NCBI RefSeq assembly: GCF_029478665.1
Contig: NZ_JARPQB010000009.1
Location: forward strand, 34,317 to 98,316
From: Pseudomonas entomophila
GTDB taxonomy: Bacteria > Pseudomonadota > Gammaproteobacteria > Pseudomonadales > Pseudomonadaceae
Reading direction: 5' to 3'
Length of the DNA: 64,000 bases
The notes beneath the pieces were generated by a model. The model was given only the letters and a program-made list of their open reading frames with translations, had not been told where the DNA came from and did no database searches. Both the position numbers and the translations under genes were made by a program. Each line of letters begins with the position of its first letter. Position 1 is the stretch's first letter. Of the stretch, positions 8,065 through 17,028 are shown piece by piece.

Positions 8065-8847
8065 ATGACCGATGCCCCCGCCGCCGAGGCGACAGAAGAA
8101 CAAGCCCCGGACAGCGCCCCCCAGCCGTGGGCGGACCTTGCCGCCGAACACTTCCAGCTGCTGCGCCTGGCGCCGCTGCCGACCGACCGCAACAGCGGCG
8201 CGCGGCCACTGCGCTTCGTCCAGTTCGGCTACGCCGAGCGCCATGACAAGGCCCACAGCCTGCTGCGCATGGAAATCCGCCTGCCCGGACAGAAAGTGCG
8301 CAAGGAACAGAACCAGCTGGACATCCGCGTCGACCACGAGCAGCGGCTGGTGCGCATCGGCAGCGACAGTGGCCTGCAACTCGAACCGCTGAACCGCGGT
8401 CTCGGCCGCTTCCTGCTGGCCCAGGCGGTGCAGTGGTTGCAGCAACGTTGCTCGCACTACCGGGTCGAAGGCATGAACCTGCCGAACAAGGATGCGCTCA
8501 ACGAGGACACTCGCCTGCGCCGCGACCACGTGCTGGCCAGCGTCGGCCTGGCGGTGGAGTACGCCGATGGCCAGTTGCTCAAGGGGCGCGTGGTGGAAAC
8601 CGCGGTGGGCCAGCTCAAGGGCGGCTGGAACACCGAGAAAGTCCAGCGCGTCGACATCATCGAGGCGGCCGGCATGCTGCAGCAGGCCGAGCAGAACCTG
8701 ATGGAGAAGGAAGCCCAGTTGCGCGAGCGTGACGAGCGGGTCGCCAAGTACCGCCGTGAAGACAGCGGGTTACGCTTCACCATCACCTGCCTGGTGGCCT
8801 TTGCGGTGTTCCAGGCGGGGCTGTTGATCTGGATCGCCACCCGCTGA
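8065..8847 (+). CDS. Conserved hypothetical protein with C-terminal membrane anchor
   Basis: This 260-residue protein starts at the ATG at 8065, with GAGG ten bases upstream. Residues 1-180 look globular and cytoplasmic. Residues about 190-235 (IIEAAGMLQQAEQNLMEKEA and on) form a charged heptad-rich coiled coil. A single hydrophobic helix near the end (TCLVAFAVFQAGLLIWIA) would anchor it in the membrane, leaving almost no tail. I do not recognise the globular part. Its tail-anchored coiled-coil design suggests a membrane-associated adaptor, but that is inference. Confidence 0.7.
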   Translation: MTDAPAAEATEEQAPDSAPQPWADLAAEHFQLLRLAPLPTDRNSGARPLRFVQFGYAERHDKAHSLLRMEIRLPGQKVRKEQNQLDIRVDHEQRLVRIGSDSGLQLEPLNRGLGRFLLAQAVQWLQQRCSHYRVEGMNLPNKDALNEDTRLRRDHVLASVGLAVEYADGQLLKGRVVETAVGQLKGGWNTEKVQRVDIIEAAGMLQQAEQNLMEKEAQLRERDERVAKYRREDSGLRFTITCLVAFAVFQAGLLIWIATR

Positions 8848-8850
8848 TTG

Positions 8851-8911
8851 CTCGCCGGCAAGCCGGCTCCTACAGAAAACATCGCGTAGGAACCGGTTTG
8901 CCGGCGAAAGG
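8851..8911. repeat. REP palindrome pair
   Basis: CTCGCCGGCAAGCCGGCTCC and TAGGAACCGGTTTGCCGGCG face each other between convergent genes; the second copy carries substitutions. Confidence 0.8.
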
Positions 8912-8943
8912 GCTGCAAGGCAGCCCCGTTCAACTCAGACCGA

Positions 8944-9852
8944 TCATACCCGCGAAGCAAACAACGCCTGGTGCTGCCGGCACTGCTCGGCGGTCAGCAT
9001 GAACACCCCGTGGCCGCCACGCTCGAACTCCAGCCAGGCGAAGTCCACTTCCGGGTACAGCGCCTCGACATGCACCTGGCTGTTGCCCACCTCGACGATC
9101 AGCAAGCCCTTCTCGGTCAGGTGCTCGGCCGCCTCGGCCAGCATCCGCCGCACCAGGTCCAGGCCATCATTGCCGCAGGCCAGGCCCAGCTCGGGCTCGT
9201 GGTGGTACTCAGCCGGCATGTCGTCGAAATCCTCGGCGTCGACATAGGGCGGGTTGGACAGGATCAGGTCGAAGCGCTGCCCCGGCAAGCCGCCGAAGCC
9301 ATCGCCCTGCACGGTATAGACACGTTGTTCCAGGCCATGGCGCTCGATGTTCTGGTTGGCCACTTCCAACGCGTCGAAGGACAGGTCGGCCAGCACCACC
9401 TCGGCCTCCTGGAACACATCCGCAGCGACGATGCCAATGCAACCGGAACCGGTGCACAGGTCGAGAATGCGTGCCGGTTCCGCCGCCAGCCAAGGTTCGA
9501 AACGCTTTTCGATCAACTCGCCAATGGGGGAACGAGGCACCAGCACGCGCTCGTCGACGATGAACGACATGCCGCAGAACCATGCCTCGCCCAGCAGGTA
9601 GGCGGTGGGCACGCGCTCTTCGATGCGGCGCTTGAGCAGGTGCTGCAGGCGTACCCGTTCATCGTCCTCCAGCTGGCAGTCCAGGTAGCTGTCGGCCACC
9701 TCCCACGGCAGGTGCACCGAACCGAGCACCAGCAGGCGGGCCTCGTCCCAGGCATTGTCGGCGCCGTGGCCGAAGAACAGCTCGTGCTCATGGAAGCGGC
9801 TGACCGCCCAGCGGATATGGTCGCGCAGGGTGCGCAGGCGGGATGTGATCAC
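8944..9852 (-). CDS. prmB: Ribosomal protein uL3 glutamine methyltransferase
   Basis: This 302-residue SAM-dependent methyltransferase has the glycine-rich SAM site [10 protein letters not shown] (residues 131-140) and the catalytic NPPY tetrad (200-203) that binds the glutamine side chain. Overall length and the N-terminal helical substrate-recognition part fit PrmB (YfcB), which methylates a glutamine of ribosomal protein L3, rather than PrmC, which acts on release factors. It stands alone with a 180-base gap to the divergent neighbour, in which I see no further gene. Confidence 0.93.
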   Translation of the reverse strand: MITSRLRTLRDHIRWAVSRFHEHELFFGHGADNAWDEARLLVLGSVHLPWEVADSYLDCQLEDDERVRLQHLLKRRIEERVPTAYLLGEAWFCGMSFIVDERVLVPRSPIGELIEKRFEPWLAAEPARILDLCTGSGCIGIVAADVFQEAEVVLADLSFDALEVANQNIERHGLEQRVYTVQGDGFGGLPGQRFDLILSNPPYVDAEDFDDMPAEYHHEPELGLACGNDGLDLVRRMLAEAAEHLTEKGLLIVEVGNSQVHVEALYPEVDFAWLEFERGGHGVFMLTAEQCRQHQALFASRV

Positions 9853-10031
9853 GGGGTACTCCTTTTCAGACAGGACAAAAGTCTAACAGCCCACACCACA
9901 CATTTGTTTTCTCCGATGGCCGAATGGATAGCCCCAGGCCAGTAACCATGCCGCCTGCAATGTCAACCATTCACATTGACGCCAAGGCGAGGGAGAATAG
10001 GTATACAAAAGCCCTATCCAAGGAGCCCTTG

Positions 10032-10625
10032 ATGTCCTCCGTTCCAACCACGATGTTCCGCCTCACTGGCCGCGACTACCCGCCGGCCAAGCTTGGCCAA
10101 GCCAGCCTGATCGTCATCGATGCGCAAAAGGAGTACCTGAGCGGTCCGCTGGCGCTGTCGGGCATGGACGAGGCCGTGGCGAACATCGCCAGGTTGCTCG
10201 ACGCCGCCCGCAAGGCCAACCGTCCGATCATCCACGTCCGCCACCTCGGTACTGTCGGCGGTCGCTTCGACCCGCAGGGCCCGGGGGGTGAATTCATCCC
10301 CGGCCTGGAGCCGCTGGATGGCGAAGTCGTCATTGAAAAACGCATGCCCAACGCATTCAAGAACACCAAGCTGCACGAAACGCTGCAGGCGTTCGGCCCG
10401 CTGGATCTGATCGTCTGCGGCTTCATGAGCCACTCGAGCGTCAGCACCACCGTGCGCCGCGCCAAGGACTATGGTTATCGCTGCACCCTGGTGGAAGATG
10501 CCTCGGCGACCCGTGACCTTGCCCTCAAGGATACGGTGATCCCCGCCGCGCAGATCCACCAGTGCGAAATGGCCGTGATGGCCGACAACTTCGCCTGCGT
10601 CGCCCCCACCGCCAGCCTGGTCTGA
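10032..10625 (+). CDS. Isochorismatase-family protein with Ser in place of catalytic Cys
   Basis: This 197-residue cysteine-hydrolase-fold protein starts at 10032 after AAGGAGCCCTTG. D30 (in VIDAQKEY) and K103 (in IEKRMPNAF) of the usual Asp-Lys-Cys triad are present. In the motif that normally reads GFM(S/T)HxCVxTT the sequence here is GFMSHSSVSTT, so the nucleophile position is Ser136 (codon AGC). True isochorismatases of the PhzD type also lack the Cys, so an altered reaction is possible. No siderophore or phenazine genes are nearby. Substrate unknown. Confidence 0.85.
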   Translation: MSSVPTTMFRLTGRDYPPAKLGQASLIVIDAQKEYLSGPLALSGMDEAVANIARLLDAARKANRPIIHVRHLGTVGGRFDPQGPGGEFIPGLEPLDGEVVIEKRMPNAFKNTKLHETLQAFGPLDLIVCGFMSHSSVSTTVRRAKDYGYRCTLVEDASATRDLALKDTVIPAAQIHQCEMAVMADNFACVAPTASLV

Positions 10626-10712
10626 CCGAGACCGTCCGGCGGACGGGCGGAACCCAGGGGCAACCCGCAGGTCGAAATCCGGATCAGCGTTACAAGATCC
10701 AGAGGACTTCGA

Positions 10713-11033
10713 ATGAAGCTCAAAGGCCGTTTCGATGCCAAACGCCTGCGCCAGCGCGAACCGAGCAACTGGGGCGCGCGCCTGGGCGCCGCCTTCTCGG
10801 TACTGCTCGCGACGCTGGGCATCCTTCTCGCCATGGCCGGCGTCGCCGGCCTGCTGGGCAACTACCCCGCCCTCGCCGAACTCAACGCCAACCAACCGCT
10901 GGCGGCGACGCTCACGGTGGTCGGCATCCTGCTGCTGTATTTCGGTGTACGCGGCTGGCGCCGCAGCCGCATTCGCCTGCGCCGCGGGCACGGGCTGAAT
11001 CTTGCGCCACACCTGATGAAGAAACACGACTGA
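10713..11033 (+). CDS. Small membrane protein, two helices
   Basis: This 106-residue protein has a basic N-terminus (KLKGRFDAKRLRQRE), two hydrophobic helices at about residues 25-48 and 65-80, and a basic Arg-rich tail (RGWRRSRIRLRRGHG). AGAGGACTTCGA before the ATG provides a ribosome site. I do not recognise a named family. The positive-inside rule puts both ends in the cytoplasm. It is 87 bases from the upstream gene and could be co-transcribed with it. Confidence 0.7.
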   Translation: MKLKGRFDAKRLRQREPSNWGARLGAAFSVLLATLGILLAMAGVAGLLGNYPALAELNANQPLAATLTVVGILLLYFGVRGWRRSRIRLRRGHGLNLAPHLMKKHD

Positions 11034-11066
11034 TCTGTCGAGCTGCCGCGAAGGGATCGAGGTCCT

Positions 11067-11155
11067 CTGTAGGAGCGGCTTCAGCCGCGATGCAGCCAGC
11101 GCCGTGTCCGGCACCCGCTTCGCGGGTGATCGCGGCTGAAGCCGCTCCTACAGAG
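11067..11155. repeat. REP palindrome pair (GGCTTCAGCC type)
   Basis: CTGTAGGAGCGGCTTCAGCC and its inverse complement enclose ACCCGCTTCGCGGGT, itself a small hairpin. The same composite recurs at 21674-21762. Confidence 0.85.
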
Positions 11156-11273
11156 GCGTGCCAACTCGATAGATTGTGTTTCGCCAATTTGCCGGCGAAC
11201 AGCCCGCATGAGCAACCCAAGGCTTCACTCCGGCACACAGTCGCGTAAACTACGCCGCCCACGTGGAGGCACC

Positions 11274-11834
11274 ATGCAAGACGACGATTTTTCCCTCTTC
11301 CGCAGCGAAGTACGCGGGGTCAAGCCGATCCAGCACGATCGCGCCGAGGTCGGCAAACCCAAGGCCGACCGCAAGCAACTGGCCGGCCTGCGCCAGGCGG
11401 CGACCATCCGTAGCGACCAGCCATTGGTCGTCGACGGCCTGTCCGACCAGTTCGTCATCGACGTTGGTGCCGAAGACGAACTGATGTGGCGCCGAGACGG
11501 TGTGCAGGAGAGCCAGATCCGCAAGCTCAAACTCGGCCAGATCGCCTTCGAGGGCAGCCTCGACCTGCACGGCATGAGCGTCGAGAAAGCGCGCGAAACC
11601 CTGTGGGATTTCATCGCCGAAGCCACCAAGCTCGAAGTGCGCTGCGTGCGCGTGACCCACGGCAAGGCCGCGCGCATCGATGGCAAGCGCCCGATGATCA
11701 AGAGCCACGTCAACACCTGGCTGCGCCAACACCCGCAAGTGCTCGGCTTCGCCTCCTGCCAGGCCCGCCACGGCGGCACCGGCGCGCTGTACGTCATGCT
11801 CAAGCGAACCATGCTCGAAGGCCGCGACGAGTGA
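11274..11834 (+). CDS. Smr-domain protein (SmrB-like nuclease)
   Basis: This 186-residue protein starts at 11274 with GGAGGCACC just upstream. The C-terminal half is an Smr domain: LDLHGM near residue 97, the THGKA motif near residue 130, and GGTGALYVMLKR at the end. SmrB-like proteins of gamma-proteobacteria are endonucleases that act in rescue of collided ribosomes; that role is carried over by family. The N-terminal 80 residues are charged and probably bind partners. folE follows 69 bases downstream on the same strand. Confidence 0.9.
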   Translation: MQDDDFSLFRSEVRGVKPIQHDRAEVGKPKADRKQLAGLRQAATIRSDQPLVVDGLSDQFVIDVGAEDELMWRRDGVQESQIRKLKLGQIAFEGSLDLHGMSVEKARETLWDFIAEATKLEVRCVRVTHGKAARIDGKRPMIKSHVNTWLRQHPQVLGFASCQARHGGTGALYVMLKRTMLEGRDE

Positions 11835-11903
11835 CATCGCGCTTGCAGCGCCGTGCTCGGCGCCGTACCCTTCGTCTTTGCGAAATTTTCCACAGGTAGA
11901 TCC

Positions 11904-12449
11904 ATGTCCCTGGAACAGAACTACACCGAGATCCTCAGCCAGCTGGGCGAGGACGTCTCCCGCGAAGGCCTGCTCGACACGCCGAAACGGGCTGCGAAGG
12001 CCATGAAGTACCTTTGCCGCGGTTATGAGCAGACCCTGGAAGAAGTGACCAACGGTGCGCTGTTCAGCTCCGACAACAGCGAAATGGTACTGGTCCGCGA
12101 CATCGAGCTGTACTCGATGTGCGAACACCACATGCTGCCGTTCATCGGCAAGGCTCATGTCGCCTACCTCCCCAAAGGCAAGGTGCTCGGCCTGTCGAAG
12201 GTCGCGCGGATCGTCGACATGTTCGCCCGTCGCCTGCAGATCCAGGAAAACCTCAGCCGCCAGATCGCCGAAGCCGTCCAGCAGGTGACCGGCGCCGCAG
12301 GCGTGGCCGTGGTCATCGAAGCCAAGCATATGTGCATGATGATGCGCGGCGTCGAGAAACAGAACTCGACCATGCTCACCTCGGTAATGCTCGGCGAGTT
12401 CCGCGAGAACGCCGCCACCCGTAGCGAGTTCCTCAGCCTGATCAAGTGA
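11904..12449 (+). CDS. folE: GTP cyclohydrolase I
   Basis: This 181-residue enzyme makes 7,8-dihydroneopterin triphosphate from GTP, the first step to folate (and pterins). It shows the zinc and active-site segment [18 protein letters not shown] and the later [13 protein letters not shown] segment with the second zinc Cys. The start [11 protein letters not shown] at 11904 fits the family length. An intrinsic terminator follows at 12466. Pseudomonads often have more than one folE copy; which paralogue this is cannot be told here. Confidence 0.95.
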   Translation: MSLEQNYTEILSQLGEDVSREGLLDTPKRAAKAMKYLCRGYEQTLEEVTNGALFSSDNSEMVLVRDIELYSMCEHHMLPFIGKAHVAYLPKGKVLGLSKVARIVDMFARRLQIQENLSRQIAEAVQQVTGAAGVAVVIEAKHMCMMMRGVEKQNSTMLTSVMLGEFRENAATRSEFLSLIK

Positions 12450-12465
12450 TCGGCCTGTGATCCGG

Positions 12466-12494
12466 AGCCGACCCTTTGGGGTCGGCTTTTTCTT
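12466..12494 (+). terminator. Intrinsic terminator after folE
   Basis: AGCCGACCC and GGGTCGGCT form a perfect nine-base stem (12466-12474 with 12478-12486), followed by TTTTTCTTTT. It lies 17 bases after the folE stop. Confidence 0.9.
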
Positions 12495-12508
12495 TTCAGG
12501 AGTTGCCC

Positions 12509-12880
12509 ATGATCGTCAAAGCCTTGCGGGTCGGCCTCGGCCAGCTCATCGTATTCGCTGACCGGATCAGCCGCCCAGCCAAGAAAAAGCGCGATGCCGC
12601 GGCTCAGGCCAGTGTCGAGCAAGAGGCCAAGGGCCTCGCGCTGTACCAGTTCCACGCCTGCCCGTTCTGCGTCAAGACCCGCCGCACCCTGCATCGGCTC
12701 AACGTCCCGGTGGCACTGCGCGACGCGAAGAACGATCCGCAGCACCGCCAGGCGCTGCTCGAAGGCGGTGGCCGGGTGAAGGTGCCGTGCCTGCGCATCG
12801 AGGAAGGCGACAAGGTCACCTGGATGTACGAATCCAAGGACATCATCGCCTACTTGGACAAACGCTTCGCCGCGATCTGA
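12509..12880 (+). CDS. Glutaredoxin-like/GST N-terminal domain protein
   Basis: This 123-residue protein starts at 12509 behind CAGGAG. After a 45-residue N-terminal extension that begins with a hydrophobic stretch, it has a thioredoxin-fold domain with the redox motif CPFC (HACPFCVKTRR), the cis-proline segment RVKVPCLRI and YESKDIIAYLDKRF at the end, as in glutaredoxins and the N-terminal domain of glutathione transferases. The extension may bind the membrane. It is separated from folE by a terminator but lies only 59 bases on; read-through is possible. Confidence 0.85.
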   Translation: MIVKALRVGLGQLIVFADRISRPAKKKRDAAAQASVEQEAKGLALYQFHACPFCVKTRRTLHRLNVPVALRDAKNDPQHRQALLEGGGRVKVPCLRIEEGDKVTWMYESKDIIAYLDKRFAAI

Positions 12881-12896
12881 CAGCGCAGCATCGCCC

Positions 12897-12962
12897 CTGT
12901 TCGCCGGCAAGCCGGCGCCTACAGATATCGTGTAGGAGCCGGCTTTGCCGGCGAACAGGGCC
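12897..12962. repeat. REP palindrome pair
   Basis: TTCGCCGGCAAGCCGGCGCC and GGAGCCGGCTTTGCCGGCGA face each other between convergent genes. Confidence 0.8.
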
Positions 12963-12967
12963 CGAGC

Positions 12968-13570
12968 TCAATTCACCAAAGGCACATGCCGCGGATGACT
13001 CGCCACCCGCTCCAGCCAGGCCCTCACTGCCGGGAAGTCGGCCAGGTCGAACCCGCCCTGGTGGGCCACATGGGTGTAGGCATATAAAGCCACATCGGCA
13101 ATCGAATACTGGTCCCCGACCAGGTAGGGCGTCATCTGCAACTGCCGCTCCATCACCCTGAGGGCCTTGTACCCGCCCTTGTGCAGCTTGCGATATTCCT
13201 CGATGCGCTCGTCCGGCAGCCCCAGGTAGAACTGGATGAAACGCGCCACGGCAATGTAGGGTTCATGGCTGTACTGCTCGAAGAACTGCCACTGCAGCAC
13301 CTGGGTACGCAGGCGCGGTTCGCTGGGCAGGAACTCGCTGCCGTCGGCCAGGAAGTTGAGAATCGCGTTGGACTCCCACAGGCAAGTGCCATCTTCCAGT
13401 TGCAGCACCGGCACCTTGCCGTTGGGGTTCATGGCCAGGAACTCGGGGGTCTCGGTCTCGCCCTTGAGAATATCCACCGAATGCCACTCATACGGGCGGT
13501 CAAGCAGGCTGAGCATCAGCTTGATCTTGTAGCAGTTGCCCGACTGGTAATCCCCATAGACCTTGTACAT
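12968..13570 (-). CDS. Glutathione S-transferase
   Basis: This protein of 200 residues starts MYKVYGDYQSGNCYKIKLML at 13570, chosen over an earlier frame start because GGGGAGGGGCG sits directly upstream. The N-terminal thioredoxin fold shows NGKVPVLQLEDGTCLWESNA (cis-Pro and the glutathione-contacting E-S pair). The C-terminal helical domain ends with DLADFPAVRAWLERVASHP, the conserved GST capping motif. The exact substrate class is not clear. A 145-base gap separates it from the divergent benE-like gene. Confidence 0.92.
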   Translation of the reverse strand: MYKVYGDYQSGNCYKIKLMLSLLDRPYEWHSVDILKGETETPEFLAMNPNGKVPVLQLEDGTCLWESNAILNFLADGSEFLPSEPRLRTQVLQWQFFEQYSHEPYIAVARFIQFYLGLPDERIEEYRKLHKGGYKALRVMERQLQMTPYLVGDQYSIADVALYAYTHVAHQGGFDLADFPAVRAWLERVASHPRHVPLVN

Positions 13571-13715
13571 CGCCCCTCCCCTTTTACGCAGTTGCCTATC
13601 CGAGGCCAATAGTTGGCGACTGTACGGTTAAATGCAATGGCTGCTGTATGGCAAGAAACACCCCACGACGCGATAGCCTGAAAATAATGCATACCTCTGT
13701 ACAAGGAATTACCCC

Positions 13716-14906
13716 ATGACCGATGCCACCTCCGCGCGCCTGCGGCCGCTGGCTGACAGCTCACCTTCGGCGGTGGTCGCCGGCTTCATCGCCATGCTCA
13801 CCGGCTATACCAGCTCGCTGGTGCTGATGTTCCAGGCCGGCCAGGCGGCGGGGCTCACCAGCGCGCAGATCTCGTCGTGGATCTGGGCGCTGTCAATCGG
13901 CATGGCGGCGTGCAGCATCGGCCTGTCGCTGCGTTATCGAACACCCATCACAGTGGCCTGGTCGACGCCCGGGGCGGCGCTGCTGATCACCAGCCTGGGC
14001 GGTGTCAGCTACAGCGAAGCCATCGGCGCCTACATCACCTGCGCCGTATTGGTGCTGATCTGCGGACTGACCGGCAGCTTCGAGCGCCTGGTCAGGCGCA
14101 TCCCCGCCTCGCTGGCCTCGGCATTGCTGGCCGGCATCCTGTTCAAGATCGGCAGCGAGATCTTCGTCGCCGCGCAGCACCGCACCCTGCTGGTGCTGGG
14201 AATGTTCTTCAGTTACCTGCTGGTCAAACGCCTGTCGCCGCGCTATTGCGTGCTCGCCGCGCTGCTGGTCGGCACGGCGCTGTCCGGTGCCCTGGGGTTG
14301 CTGGACTTCAGCGGTTTCCAACTGGAAGTCGCCACGCCGGTGTGGACTACCCCGAGCTTCTCGCTGGCGGCGACCATCAGCATCGGCATCCCGCTGTTCG
14401 TCGTGGCCATGACCTCGCAGAACATGCCAGGGGTCGCCGTGCTGCGCGCCGACGGGTACCAGGTGCCCGCATCGCCCCTGATCTCGGCCACTGGCTTCGC
14501 CTCGTTGCTGCTGGCACCGTTCGGCTCCCACGGCATCAACCTGGCAGCGATCAGCGCGGCGATCTGCACCGGCCCGCATGCCCATGAAGACCCGGCCAAG
14601 CGCTACACCGCGGCGGTCTGGTGCGGAATCTTCTATGGCGTGGCCGGCACTTTTGGCGCCACCCTGGCGGCGCTGTTCGGCGCGCTGCCCAAGGAGCTGG
14701 TACTTTCGATCGCCGCCCTGGCGCTGTTCGGCTCGATCATGAACGGCCTGAGCGTGGCCATGGGCGAGGCCCGTGAACGCGAGGCGGCGCTGATCACGTT
14801 CATGGTGACGGCATCGGGCTTCACCCTGTTCTCGATCGGGTCGGCGTTCTGGGGGATCGTCGCGGGGGTGTTGACCCTGCTGATCCTGAGCCCGCGCAAG
14901 GGTTGA
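13716..14906 (+). CDS. BenE-family benzoate/H+ symporter
   Basis: This 396-residue inner-membrane protein has about eleven or twelve hydrophobic segments, starting VVAGFIAMLTGYTSSLVLMF. The segment TPITVAWSTPGAALL, and later SHGINLAAISAAICTGPHAH, are signatures of the BenE family, which imports benzoate-like aromatic acids with protons. No ben or cat degradation genes are near, so its substrate may differ from benzoate. It is preceded by ACAAGGAATTACCCC. Confidence 0.9.
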   Translation: MTDATSARLRPLADSSPSAVVAGFIAMLTGYTSSLVLMFQAGQAAGLTSAQISSWIWALSIGMAACSIGLSLRYRTPITVAWSTPGAALLITSLGGVSYSEAIGAYITCAVLVLICGLTGSFERLVRRIPASLASALLAGILFKIGSEIFVAAQHRTLLVLGMFFSYLLVKRLSPRYCVLAALLVGTALSGALGLLDFSGFQLEVATPVWTTPSFSLAATISIGIPLFVVAMTSQNMPGVAVLRADGYQVPASPLISATGFASLLLAPFGSHGINLAAISAAICTGPHAHEDPAKRYTAAVWCGIFYGVAGTFGATLAALFGALPKELVLSIAALALFGSIMNGLSVAMGEAREREAALITFMVTASGFTLFSIGSAFWGIVAGVLTLLILSPRKG

Positions 14907-14913
14907 AACAGCC

Positions 14914-14961
14914 GTTCGCCGGCAAGCCGGTGCCTACCGGACATCTGTAGCCGGCGAACCG
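14914..14961. repeat. REP palindrome, imperfect
   Basis: GTTCGCCGGCAAGCCGGTGCC followed by CTGTAGCCGGCGAACCGGGC is a degenerate inverted pair between convergent genes. Confidence 0.65.
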
Positions 14962-14974
14962 GGCTTTGCGGGCG

Positions 14975-16912
14975 TCACACGCGAAAGTGCCCCACCATCC
15001 CCTTCAGGTCATCCCCCAGCCGGGCCAGTTCGACACTTGACCGGGCGTTGTCCTCCATGGCCAACGCCGCCTGATCGGCACTGCCACGAATCTGCGTGAC
15101 ACTGCGGCTGATCTCCTCGGCCACCGAGCTCTGCTGCTCGGCCGCCGCGGCGATCTGCTGGTTCATCTGCTGGATCAGCGACACCGCCGCGGCAATGCTG
15201 CCCAGGGCACTTTCGGTCTGTAACGCATCGGCCACCGCCAGGCGCACCAGCTCGGTGCTGCCGCGAATCTGCGCCACCGACTGCTGGGCATTGCCGCGCA
15301 GGCTGGCGACCAGGCGCTCGATTTCTTCGGTGGATTGCTGGGTGCGCCGGGCCAATGCCCGCACCTCATCGGCCACCACGGCAAAGCCACGCCCCTGCTC
15401 TCCCGCCCTGGCTGCCTCGATGGCGGCATTGAGCGCCAGCAGGTTGGTCTGCTCGGCGACGCTCTTGATCACCTCCAGCACACCACCGATGGTGTGGATC
15501 TCGGCACTGAGGCTGTCGATGCCGTTGCTGGCCGTTTCAGCCGCCGTTGCCAACTGCTCGATACGCTGCATGCTCTGGCGCACCACCTGCTGCCCCGAGC
15601 CAACCTTGTCGTCGGCGGCCTGCGCGGCTTGCGCCGCTTGCTCGGCATTGCGCGCCACATCGTGCACCGTGGCGGTCATCTGCTGCATGGCGGTGGCCAC
15701 CTGCTCGGTTTCGTCCTTCTGGCTGCCGACCTCGCGGTTGGTCTGCTCGGTGACCGCCGACAATGCCTGCGCGCTGCCGGCCAGTTGTTCGATCCCCTGC
15801 TGCAAGCCACTCACCACGCCAGACAAGCCTTCAGCCATCTGCTGCATGGCCTGCAACAGTTGCCCCACTTCATCCTGGCGCGGCGGCTCCGCTTCGATGC
15901 CCAGCTCACCTGAGGCAATACTCCGGGCCCTGGCAATCACCCGCTTGAGCGGTGCGACCACGGCACGGGTGATCAACCAGGCGGCCAGCACCCCTACCAG
16001 CAATGCCAGGGCGGTGGCGGCCGCGATGGCCACGACGTTGCGCGCCAGCTCGCCCTGCATCGCCTGCTCCTGGGCCGCGTACGCCTGGTCGACCTGCGCC
16101 GTGGCCTGCTCGGCCCTGGCTTGCAACTGGGCCTTGATACCCCGCTCCTGGCTCAACAGGTCGGTGTACTCGTTGAGCTTCTCGGAAAAACTCGCGATAT
16201 GCCCGGCCACTTCGCCGAGCACACCCTGGTAACCCGCGTCGCTGACTGCCCCCTTGAGCTGCTCGACCAGGCTTGCCGCCTCGACCGTCTGGGCAATTCG
16301 CCCCTGGCCAGCCTCAACGCCCTTGCGGCTCTGGTCCAGGCGTACCCGGGCTTCGTCCATGGCCTGCAGCATCAACCGTGAGACCTGCCCCACCTGGCCC
16401 GCCTGCTCGAGAAATTCAGACCCCTGCTGCCCCTGGGACTGCTTGAGGGTGTAGCTGCCGTCATCGGCCAGGCCCGCCTGAAGAACATCGAGGTTGTTGG
16501 CGACGCTGGACACCGACCAACTGGCCATGTCCAGTGCCAGTTCCTTGGCCTGCACCACCTGGACGAACTGATCGAACACTTGGCCGTAGGCGGACAGGTC
16601 TGCTTGCGCAGACGCCAGTGCTGGCACGCCCTGGGCTCGCTCCAGCAGGCTTTTCAACCCGCCGCGCAAGGCCTCGGCCTCCTTGATGTCCGAACGCAAG
16701 GCGAACGCTTGCTCATGCTGGCGCAGCCTCGACAGCTCGGCGTTGAACTGTGCCATCAGCCGAAGCCCGTCGAAGCGCTGGCCGATACTGGTCAGCGCGT
16801 ACACGCCGATCACCGCCACCACCAGCGTCAACAACAAGACCAACGCGAAACCCAGGCCAAGCTTGCGGGCCATGCCCAGGTTGGCCAGTACACCGTGCCT
16901 GGTCGCCACCAT
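14975..16912 (-). CDS. Methyl-accepting chemotaxis protein, HBM-like sensor
   Basis: This 645-residue transmembrane chemoreceptor starts at the ATG at 16912, eight bases after AGGAG; a GTG one codon earlier is less well spaced. There is one membrane helix near residues 17-37, a periplasmic domain of about 250 residues that is almost wholly helical (like the helical bimodular HBM sensors of McpS/McpQ), a second helix near residue 295, a HAMP domain, and a cytoplasmic signalling domain with the hairpin tip [20 protein letters not shown]. The C-terminus lacks a CheR-tethering pentapeptide. Ligand unknown; HBM receptors known to me bind organic acids. Confidence 0.93.
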   Translation of the reverse strand: MVATRHGVLANLGMARKLGLGFALVLLLTLVVAVIGVYALTSIGQRFDGLRLMAQFNAELSRLRQHEQAFALRSDIKEAEALRGGLKSLLERAQGVPALASAQADLSAYGQVFDQFVQVVQAKELALDMASWSVSSVANNLDVLQAGLADDGSYTLKQSQGQQGSEFLEQAGQVGQVSRLMLQAMDEARVRLDQSRKGVEAGQGRIAQTVEAASLVEQLKGAVSDAGYQGVLGEVAGHIASFSEKLNEYTDLLSQERGIKAQLQARAEQATAQVDQAYAAQEQAMQGELARNVVAIAAATALALLVGVLAAWLITRAVVAPLKRVIARARSIASGELGIEAEPPRQDEVGQLLQAMQQMAEGLSGVVSGLQQGIEQLAGSAQALSAVTEQTNREVGSQKDETEQVATAMQQMTATVHDVARNAEQAAQAAQAADDKVGSGQQVVRQSMQRIEQLATAAETASNGIDSLSAEIHTIGGVLEVIKSVAEQTNLLALNAAIEAARAGEQGRGFAVVADEVRALARRTQQSTEEIERLVASLRGNAQQSVAQIRGSTELVRLAVADALQTESALGSIAAAVSLIQQMNQQIAAAAEQQSSVAEEISRSVTQIRGSADQAALAMEDNARSSVELARLGDDLKGMVGHFRV

Positions 16913-17028
16913 CACCGTTACTCCTCGCGTTGCCGGATTGTTCCGAACTGCAAGAGTGACAATGGCATCGACGCCCTCACAAGAGCCGAACGACGCAATG
17001 GTGTCAAATAGCTATGAACGTGTCGCTT

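Noticed and set aside
14975..16912. CheR-binding pentapeptide at the chemoreceptor C-terminus
   Set aside because: The protein ends [10 protein letters not shown], which lacks the acidic/aromatic pentapeptide.
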